This document shows, piece after piece, positions 26,364-32,068 of a stretch of DNA of 32,068 nt. Source of the stretch: Nitrosomonas sp. GTDB taxonomy: Bacteria; Pseudomonadota; Gammaproteobacteria; Burkholderiales; Nitrosomonadaceae. Within the stretch, counting starts at the first letter, position 1. Each line of letters opens with the position of its first letter. The stretch spans positions 1 through 32,068 of the forward strand of contig JAGOKN010000028.1 of assembly GCA_017994575.1 (NCBI GenBank). Reading direction: 5' to 3'. The notes under the pieces are model-generated. The model was not told where the DNA came from, did not search any database, and saw nothing but the letters and a program-made list of their open reading frames with translations. The translations under genes were made by a program, and so were the position numbers.

Positions 26364-28481
26364 TCAATCCGCCTTCCCGTTCACTAACTTGTTACATTCT
26401 GCTACGACATATTCTGGGATTGTATCGAATTTAGCGGGGTCAAGCTGATTAATGAATTCATTCTCGATGTGGTAGGTTTCATTTATGAACTTCTGAATCA
26501 CCGAATTTTCAACGTCACGCCCTATCAGGCGGAAAATCTGAAGTTTTTCATACCCATTCACGGATGCATTGTATAGTGCCCTCAGAGCATTCAGGTCACC
26601 GATTCGATTTAAAAGTTGTGAGTATGAAAAATCATTCAGATGGCTTGATATTTCAGTACAACCACTTTTGAATTTGGCGAGCTCCATTTCCGGGTATTTG
26701 TCTTCTGCATCTTTCGGCTCGCGGTTATCAGTACCGCGCTCTTTACCGTTCCCTTTGTGTAATAGGTTTGACAACACCTGATAGGCGTCACCCTTATTGT
26801 CATCAATCTCAAAATGGCGCCTTAGGTAGATTAGTTTGACGATATCGTCTTTTTCAGAGGCGAGGGCATTCTTACAGATTTGGGGAAAGGTCTGTATATC
26901 ATCCTTGCATATATCGCATTCGCTAATTTGGCCAGCCGCCAACCTTAGAAATGATGCCGATGTTTGATTTTTGAACTTGTCAGAAAGAGACTTGACCGTG
27001 TCGATAATGGGCTCTACATCATGAGTAAGCATCAGAACCGTTTTGTTTTTCAGGCATGTGCCGGTTTCGCGACGGAAAAGCATTTCGAGGATCGCGTATT
27101 TTTTATTCTTATCGAATGAGGAAATTGGATCGTCTAAAATAATCAGATCGGGCTTTTTGGCCAGGCACTCATACATGAAAAGCACAGTAGCAAACGCGTT
27201 CCTTTCGCCAAAGCTAAGGTGCTGATTGCCACCGCTGAGGTGCTCTTCGTGATCAACATGCCGCAATCTCAGTTGAGCTTGCTCGCCTTCACCGACAATT
27301 TCAACTTCATAGCGGTACCCAGCATTGACAAGAAATTCATTAATGTTTTTCTGATGCCGCTCAATAGTTTTCTTTATATCGCTTCGCTGCTGATTGATCT
27401 TCCCTTGCAGCTGACCGGCCTGTTCAATCACTTTGTCGATGGAGGCATTTATCGGAGCTATGGCGTCCTGCATTTTGATTGATTTAAGCTCGGAGAAAAA
27501 CTGCAAATCGAGTTTGTATGCAGGCAGTTTATCGGTGACTTTTTCACCGTCTTTGAACTGGAATGCGGAAAGCGTTCTGAGCTTTTCCAGCTTTTCGATG
27601 AAGTTGTCGATCTGAGTTTTCACCGTGGCAAGAAATGCCTCATGCTCTTTTTCAATTCCTTCCTTCAAAACCGTGATTGCTGTCAGCTTGTCTTTGGCTT
27701 CATCAGAAAAGAAATCGCCAAGCTTTTCGATCACATCAATGATAGCAATTAGGTTCTTGATAATGTTTTTATCATATTCCTGTCCAACTTTTTTGATCTG
27801 ATCCCTCTTATCGGCAGCATGTGATGTGCAGAAGGGGCAATTGTCTGACAGCTCTACAAACTCATATCCCTTGGTTTGCCAGTCGATCCAGCCCACGCTG
27901 TTTTGACTCTGAATGAACGGGGTATACGATTCCAATCCGGGAGGTACGTGATGAATCTTGTTGCCAACAGACAATCCTTTCATGCCGGTAGATCTTTTAT
28001 CCAAACCTGTCCCGCTCAATTTGAAAGCATTTCCCATTTCCTTAAGAGTAATTATCAAGGACTCTAATTCCTGATTTCCAGAAAAAAGCTGCTTGATATT
28101 TCGAACCAGTTCTTCTATTTCCTGCTCTTTCTGTTTGTAGGCATCGGTTCTGATGAAAATATCGAAGCTGTTGCTGAGGAGTTCGTTCGGCTTGAAAACA
28201 AACTGACTGACATACTCTTCATTAAAGCATATGATGCTTTTGAGCATATCTGCTCCCTTGACTTCCGGCTGCTTGTTCTCCGGATTTTCTTTTCTGAGTT
28301 TGAACGGCATGAGCTCGCTCAGTGATTCTCCCGCTTTGAGACCGAGCAATATCGCCCTTGCAATCGTGCTTTTGCCGGTTCCATTAGGTGCAAATTTGAT
28401 ATTTAATTTATGCTCTTCCAGAGAAATAACTGCTAAATCTATGTTGTTGCAGCTCTTAATCTCTATCTGAATTGCACTCAT
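26364..28481 (-). CDS. AAA_13-type ATPase, PrrC/RloC-like, possible anticodon nuclease
   Basis: A 705-residue ABC/SMC-type ATPase with a split head. Walker A APNGTGKST is at 31-39, and a coiled-coil middle part is interrupted by a CPFC pair (215-218) reminiscent of the zinc hook of RloC. The second half has the signature LSFGERNA (422-429), Walker B LIILDDPISSFD (446-457) and H-loop MLTHDVE (484-490). A second CxxC (522-525) follows. The C-terminal region has R554-x3-E558 and then His575. PrrC and RloC, members of this Pfam family, use an Arg-x3-Glu and a more distant His to cut tRNA anticodon loops. The shorter Glu-His distance here makes that only a hypothesis. The start has an excellent ribosome binding site (AAGGAGG, five bases away). 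No restriction-modification gene is adjacent. A role in phage defence is inferred. Confidence 0.8.
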   Translation of the reverse strand: MSAIQIEIKSCNNIDLAVISLEEHKLNIKFAPNGTGKSTIARAILLGLKAGESLSELMPFKLRKENPENKQPEVKGADMLKSIICFNEEYVSQFVFKPNELLSNSFDIFIRTDAYKQKEQEIEELVRNIKQLFSGNQELESLIITLKEMGNAFKLSGTGLDKRSTGMKGLSVGNKIHHVPPGLESYTPFIQSQNSVGWIDWQTKGYEFVELSDNCPFCTSHAADKRDQIKKVGQEYDKNIIKNLIAIIDVIEKLGDFFSDEAKDKLTAITVLKEGIEKEHEAFLATVKTQIDNFIEKLEKLRTLSAFQFKDGEKVTDKLPAYKLDLQFFSELKSIKMQDAIAPINASIDKVIEQAGQLQGKINQQRSDIKKTIERHQKNINEFLVNAGYRYEVEIVGEGEQAQLRLRHVDHEEHLSGGNQHLSFGERNAFATVLFMYECLAKKPDLIILDDPISSFDKNKKYAILEMLFRRETGTCLKNKTVLMLTHDVEPIIDTVKSLSDKFKNQTSASFLRLAAGQISECDICKDDIQTFPQICKNALASEKDDIVKLIYLRRHFEIDDNKGDAYQVLSNLLHKGNGKERGTDNREPKDAEDKYPEMELAKFKSGCTEISSHLNDFSYSQLLNRIGDLNALRALYNASVNGYEKLQIFRLIGRDVENSVIQKFINETYHIENEFINQLDPAKFDTIPEYVVAECNKLVNGKAD

Positions 28482-28542
28482 ATTTGCCTCCTTTCATACT
28501 TTTCGCATGTTTCGCTGTACATAACTTCCGCATCATTCGCGA

Positions 28543-28689
28543 TCAATCCAGATCACCCTTGAATGTCTTCTGACTTAGCACGCCCTTGAATCTCTCCAAA
28601 TCAATCAGGCTTTGCTGGTAAAGGAATTTAAGGCTTTTGGCCTTTTTGATACTGATAACCAATCCGACGATACAATCACACATGCGCAT
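28543..28689 (-). CDS. Small ORF, 48 residues, unknown
   Basis: A 48-codon ORF starting MRMCDCIVGLVISIKKAK, three bases after the stop of the preceding small gene and about 60 bp before the AAA_13 gene. A GGAAG sequence lies upstream at an acceptable distance. It has an N-terminal hydrophobic patch with a CxC pair and a basic C-terminal half. I do not recognise it. Its tight packing in the cassette is the main argument that it is real. Confidence 0.4.
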   Translation of the reverse strand: MRMCDCIVGLVISIKKAKSLKFLYQQSLIDLERFKGVLSQKTFKGDLD

Positions 28690-28692
28690 ATT

Positions 28693-28863
28693 CTATTTTT
28701 CTTCCACAATGTGGTTATCTTTCAGAACCACAACACCCGCCTCAATACGTTTGGCTCGTTCACGAGCTCTTTGAGCAGCTCGTTTCATGGCGATCTCAAC
28801 CACAGCCAAATCTGGGGCGCGCCGTTTTTGTTTCTCGCCGGAATTTACAGTCTGATTACTCAT
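28693..28863 (-). CDS. Small basic protein, 56 residues, unknown
   Basis: A 56-codon ORF with a strong ribosome binding site (AAGGAG seven bases before the ATG). The product is highly charged and mostly helical, with an Arg/Lys/Ala-rich centre (AMKRAAQRARERAKRIE) and a short beta-like tail (AGVVVLKDNHIVEEK). A small nucleic-acid-binding or antitoxin-like protein would fit, but no family is recognised. Its start codon overlaps the stop codon of the upstream 62-codon ORF (TAATG), which indicates translational coupling. The cassette continues to the AAA_13 ATPase gene. Confidence 0.6.
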   Translation of the reverse strand: MSNQTVNSGEKQKRRAPDLAVVEIAMKRAAQRARERAKRIEAGVVVLKDNHIVEEK

Positions 28864-29051
28864 TAATTTACTCCTTCATCGATCAGTTTTGGCTCACTGC
28901 CAGAGTTGTCGTAGAGCGCAGTGTGTTGAAGTGAGTTAGCAAACTCCAACATCATACCATCGCGCAAATTGTTGGGGTTCCTATCGGCACACCAACCTAC
29001 TATTATTCTCCGAATCCATTTTACTTGGTGCGATCGATTGCGATCCACCAA
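28863..29051 (-). CDS. Small ORF, 62 residues, unknown; first of cassette
   Basis: A 62-codon ORF, possibly starting at TTG 29051 or GTG 29048. Neither has a clear ribosome binding site, and an internal Met pair near residue 33 is another option. The sequence (VKWIRRIIVGWCADRNPNN and LEFANSLQHTALYDNS) matches nothing I know. It is divergent from tex, and its stop overlaps the start of the 56-residue gene, which supports it being expressed. It could also be the tail of a larger gene cut by the insertion next to tex. Confidence 0.4.
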   Translation of the reverse strand: MVDRNRSHQVKWIRRIIVGWCADRNPNNLRDGMMLEFANSLQHTALYDNSGSEPKLIDEGVN

Positions 29052-29102
29052 CTACTTGGTTTACCATCCCCTATCTGCATTCAATCACTCAAACACAATC
29101 TC

Positions 29103-31328
29103 ATGCTGCCTTCCATAGAACAACGCCTCGCCGCAGAACTTACCGTTAAATTTTCGCAAATCCAAGCCACCATTCAGTTACTCGACGACGGCGCCACGGT
29201 GCCTTTTATCGCCCGCTACCGTAAAGAAGCCACCGGCGGATTGGATGACATTCAGCTACGCTTGCTGGAAGAACGTTTGCATATCTTACGTGAGTTGAAA
29301 AAAAGGCGGCTTGCCATCATTGCTGCGATTGAGAAACAAAATAAAATGACCCCTGAATTGCTTGATGCCATCAACCATACGGAAGACAAAGCTCATCTGG
29401 AAGATTTATACCTGCCATACCGTAAAAAACGCCGCACCAAGGCGCAAATTGCGCATGAAGCTGGTTTGCAAGCATTGGCGGATTCCCTGCTGAGTAACGC
29501 GAGACTACAACCTGAAATCGAGGCGGCCAAATACCTTAAAGCTCCCTTTGTCACAGAAGAAGGTGAAAATCCGGGGGTAGCCGACACTGAAAAAGCTTTG
29601 GAAGGTGCACAGCATATCTTGATGGAGCGCTTCGCCGAACAAGCGCCATTGCTTCAATCGTTGCGCGAATACTTGCGCTCTCATGCCATCCTAGTCGCTA
29701 AAGTCGCCAAAGATAAGAAAGAAACTGACACCAAATTCACCGATTATCACGAGTATGCCGAAGCCATCGGCAAAATCCCCTCACATCGGGCACTGGCATT
29801 GCTACGCGGCGAACGCGAAGCTATTTTGAAGCTGAAATTGTGCCTGGACTGTGAGCTTGAAAAAGACACCCGCATTACCACACTCAATCCTTGCGAATCA
29901 GCCATCGCACGACAATTCGGCATTCAGGATCAGAAACGCCCGGCGGATGCCTGGTTGATCGACACGGTTCGCTCAGCCTGGCGCTTAAAAATCTTTGTAC
30001 ATCTGGAAACCGAATTTATGCACAGCTTGCAAGAGCATGCCGAAACCGATGCTATCCAGGTTTTTGCGCAAAACTTGAAGGCACTACTGCTGGCGCCACC
30101 TGCCGGTCCACGCGTCACGATTGGCCTTGATCCGGGACTAAGAACCGGCGTCAAAGTGGCGGTCGTGGATGCAACCGGAAAAGCATTGACCACGACCACT
30201 ATTTATCCGCATCCGCCGAGAAATGATTGGGATCATGCAATTCAGACTCTAAAACAACTGGCTGAGCACCATCAGGCAACGCTCATCGCCATCGGCAATG
30301 GTACCGCATCACGCGAAACCGACCATCTGGCCAAAGATCTGATCAAAAAATATCCGCAACTCAAACTCACGTCGATCATGGTATCCGAAGCGGGTGCTTC
30401 GGTTTACTCGGCTTCTGAACTGGCTTCGCAAGAATTACCGGATATGGATGTCTCGCTGCGCGGAGCGGTCTCAATTGCACGACGATTGCAAGACCCATTA
30501 GCCGAACTAGTCAAGATCGACCCCAAATCCATTGGTGTCGGTCAATACCAGCATGACGTGGATCAAAGCAAATTGGCGCGTTCACTCGATTCCGTGGTGG
30601 AAGACAGCGTCAATGCCGTTGGCGTCGATGTGAATACCGCCTCCCCTGCTCTACTGGAATACGTGTCCGGTCTCAATAGCAAAATTGCGCACAACATCAT
30701 CGCCTACCGGAATATCCAAGGTCGATTCGCACAACGCACTGACTTACTGCGCGTTCCCAGTCTGGGCGCAAAAACCTTTGAACAAGCTGCCGGATTTTTA
30801 CGCATTGTCAACGGAGCCAATCCGCTCGATGCTTCCGCCGTGCATCCCGAATCCTATCCAGTGGTGGAACGCATCCTGAAGGATCACCAATTGACTGTCA
30901 ACACACTGATCGGCAATCATTCATTGCTAAAATCCATCCCTCCTGAAAAATATACCAATGACAAGGTTGGCTTATTGACCATCAAAGACATCCTACACGA
31001 ACTGGAAAAACCCGGCCGCGATCCCCGCTCCACCTTCAAAACCGCCACTTTCAAGGAAGGCATCGAAACCATCAAAGATTTACACCCGGATATGATTCTT
31101 GAAGGTGTAGTCACGAATGTGGCCGCCTTCGGCGCTTTTGTCGACATCGGCGTGCATCAGGATGGATTGGTGCATATCTCAGCGCTGGCCGATAAGTTTG
31201 TCAAGGATCCGCATGCCATCGTTAAAGTCGGTCAAGTAGTCAAAGTCAAAGTGTTGGAAGTGGATGAAAAGCGTAAACGCATTGCACTAACGATGCGACT
31301 GAGTGATGGAAAAGTGACAACACGCTAG
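29103..31328 (+). CDS. tex: Transcription accessory protein Tex
   Basis: A 741-residue nucleic-acid-binding protein from the ATG at 29103, which gives the usual Tex start (MLPSIEQRLAAEL); a reading back to 29025 adds 26 residues not typical of the family. Domain order is an N-terminal helical region with VPFIARYRKEATGGLDD, an RNase H-like YqgF fold with TIGLDPGLRTGVKVAVVD near residue 340, helix-hairpin-helix repeats with NTASPALLEYVSGL, and a C-terminal S1 RNA-binding domain at about 660-732 (EGVVTNVAAFGAFVDIG). All parts are present. Tex acts in RNA metabolism and transcription and is needed for virulence gene expression in some species. It is divergent from the small-ORF cassette. Confidence 0.94.
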   Translation: MLPSIEQRLAAELTVKFSQIQATIQLLDDGATVPFIARYRKEATGGLDDIQLRLLEERLHILRELKKRRLAIIAAIEKQNKMTPELLDAINHTEDKAHLEDLYLPYRKKRRTKAQIAHEAGLQALADSLLSNARLQPEIEAAKYLKAPFVTEEGENPGVADTEKALEGAQHILMERFAEQAPLLQSLREYLRSHAILVAKVAKDKKETDTKFTDYHEYAEAIGKIPSHRALALLRGEREAILKLKLCLDCELEKDTRITTLNPCESAIARQFGIQDQKRPADAWLIDTVRSAWRLKIFVHLETEFMHSLQEHAETDAIQVFAQNLKALLLAPPAGPRVTIGLDPGLRTGVKVAVVDATGKALTTTTIYPHPPRNDWDHAIQTLKQLAEHHQATLIAIGNGTASRETDHLAKDLIKKYPQLKLTSIMVSEAGASVYSASELASQELPDMDVSLRGAVSIARRLQDPLAELVKIDPKSIGVGQYQHDVDQSKLARSLDSVVEDSVNAVGVDVNTASPALLEYVSGLNSKIAHNIIAYRNIQGRFAQRTDLLRVPSLGAKTFEQAAGFLRIVNGANPLDASAVHPESYPVVERILKDHQLTVNTLIGNHSLLKSIPPEKYTNDKVGLLTIKDILHELEKPGRDPRSTFKTATFKEGIETIKDLHPDMILEGVVTNVAAFGAFVDIGVHQDGLVHISALADKFVKDPHAIVKVGQVVKVKVLEVDEKRKRIALTMRLSDGKVTTR

Positions 31329-31426
31329 TCATTCTGCATGAAATTAAGAATGAGAATCCATCATGGCACCTCCTTATTCAGAACAATACATCTCTAAAAT
31401 CGACTAGAGATAATTTTCAGCAATTT

Positions 31427-31446
31427 GAGACCTTTGCGCAGCAAAG
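31427..31446. other. IS5-family terminal-repeat-like sequence
   Basis: GAGACCTTTGCGCAGCAAAG resembles the terminal inverted repeats of some IS5-family elements (GAGACCTTTGC). It also forms a small hairpin (CTTTGC/GCAAAG). It lies 80 bp before the first IS copy and may be the end of a different, lost element. Apart from this, the gene-free stretch 31329-31508 shows only a small inverted repeat. Confidence 0.3.
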
Positions 31447-31508
31447 AACCAAGTTCAAGGGGTGGTGATATAATTAGTCGCCCCTAAAAAAAGTATCAAA
31501 CAACAATT

Positions 31509-31940
31509 GTAAGACTCCTGCACAACCTCCCCTGCCAGTGCAATAACCAACTAAAATAGAGGCTGTTAAAAAACAGTTGGAGCAAAAGATACAGATGAGT
31601 TTCGGAACACTGGAATTGTCAGAGCGATTGAAGAGAGATGGCGTGCTGATGAAGATTGATACTCTGATTGACTGGGAAGAATTACGTCCGAAGCTTAGGG
31701 GTTTATACAAGCGCGAGTTATCGCATGGTGGAGGACAAGACCGTTTGATGCGCTGTTGATGTTCAAAGCGACCCTACTGGGTCAGTGGCATAGTTTATCG
31801 GATGCTGCGTTGGAACAAGCGCTGTGTGTACGCATTGATTTTCTACAATTTTGTGGACTATCCTTGTCGGACGCGATATCGGACGAAACCACTTTGTGCC
31901 GGTTCCGTAACCGGCTAGTGACCAACGACCGGTTAGATGT
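31509..31940 (+). mobile_element. IS5-family element, truncated copy 1
   Basis: The element begins with GTAAGACTCCTGCACAACC. After 432 bp it is cut off, and the same 19 bases start again at 31941. The copy contains the transposase start but lacks the catalytic domain and right end. Confidence 0.7.
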
Positions 31941-31944
31941 GTAA
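31595..31944 (+). pseudogene. IS5-family transposase, truncated and frameshifted
   Basis: The frame starts at ATG 31595 (MSFGTLELSERLKRDG) and closes after RLMRC at 31759. The homologous reading continues in another frame from about 31740 (PFDALLMFKATLLGQWHSLSD and on to LCRFRNRLV), matching the DUF772 N-terminal domain of IS5 transposases. A small indel near 31735-31742 therefore broke the frame. The second frame ends at 31944, at the junction with copy 2. No catalytic DDE part is present, so it is inactive. Confidence 0.75.
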
Positions 31945-32068
31945 GACTCCTGCACAACCACCCCTGCCATTGCAATAACCAACTAAAATAGAGGCAGTTA
32001 AAAGACAGTTGGAGCAAAAGATGCAGATGAGTTTTGGAGCACTGGAATTGTCAGAGCGATTGAAGCGA
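31941..32068 (+). mobile_element. IS5-family element, copy 2 (continues beyond window)
   Basis: This segment repeats 31509-31636 with a few substitutions and the same spacing to the transposase start. It runs off the end of the window, so its completeness is unknown. Confidence 0.75.
32027..32068 (+). CDS. IS5-family transposase, N-terminus only in window
   Basis: Fourteen codons from ATG 32027 read MSFGALELSERLKR, almost identical to the start of copy 1. In this copy an extra in-frame ATG exists two codons upstream. The rest lies outside the window. Confidence 0.6.
   Translation, partial: MSFGALELSERLKR

Noticed and set aside
28612-28866. Plus-strand ORF of 84 codons between the ATPase gene and tex
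   Set aside because: It overlaps the minus-strand small-ORF cassette, which has the better ribosome binding sites and stop/start overlaps.
31329-31353. TCATTCT/AGAATGA inverted repeat after tex, considered as a terminator
   Set aside because: Short AT-rich stem without a T-tract.

Overview
The window looks like chromosomal DNA of a betaproteobacterium, most plausibly a Nitrosomonas-like ammonia oxidiser. This is inferred from gene content (several secreted c-type cytochromes, heavy investment in iron uptake, RdgC, FtsK, LolA, RarA, SerS and Tex homologues) and from moderate, AT-leaning base composition. No rRNA or tRNA gene was seen, so the genus is not proven.

Layout. 1-4.8 kb: a partial diheme cytochrome c, a TPR/LicD/cytidylyltransferase fusion, an RTX calcium-binding protein behind a Fur-type promoter, and a MauG/CcpA-like diheme peroxidase. 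5.0-8.4 kb: a clearly more GC-rich block. It holds one long ORF that fuses the start of an IS5-type transposase to duplicated PAS-GGDEF modules and one EAL domain, next to the stub of an IS3-type element. 8.7-16.6 kb: an iron block on the minus strand. It contains a signal-peptide protein made of two homologous ~350-residue domains, a TonB-dependent siderophore receptor with an STN signalling domain, bfd, and a tonB-exbB-exbD operon. Fur-box-like sequences precede the tandem-domain gene, bfd and tonB, and another precedes the RTX gene. The receptor instead has a candidate iron-starvation ECF-sigma promoter.

16.7-26.1 kb: mostly housekeeping genes: an RDD membrane protein, a degenerate GGDEF protein, ftsK, lolA, rarA, serS, a helical protein of unknown function, rdgC and a DUF2007/zinc-ribbon protein. 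26.1-29.05 kb: an accessory insertion between the DUF2007 gene and tex. It holds a Fic-like remnant and a minus-strand cassette of three tiny ORFs followed by an AAA_13/PrrC-RloC-like ATPase with a CxxC pair and a possible Arg-Glu-His triad. 29.1-31.3 kb: tex. 31.4 kb to the end: two copies of the left end of one IS5-family element in direct orientation; the first is truncated and frameshifted, the second runs off the window.

How the genes fit together. The receptor would bring ferric siderophore across the outer membrane using TonB-ExbB-ExbD energy. Bfd would release stored iron. The tandem-domain and RTX proteins are probable extra parts of the same iron-starvation response whose functions I cannot name. 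The best candidates for undescribed biology are the Fur-controlled tandem-domain protein, the transposase-PAS-GGDEF-EAL chimera, and the small-ORF/AAA_13 cassette.
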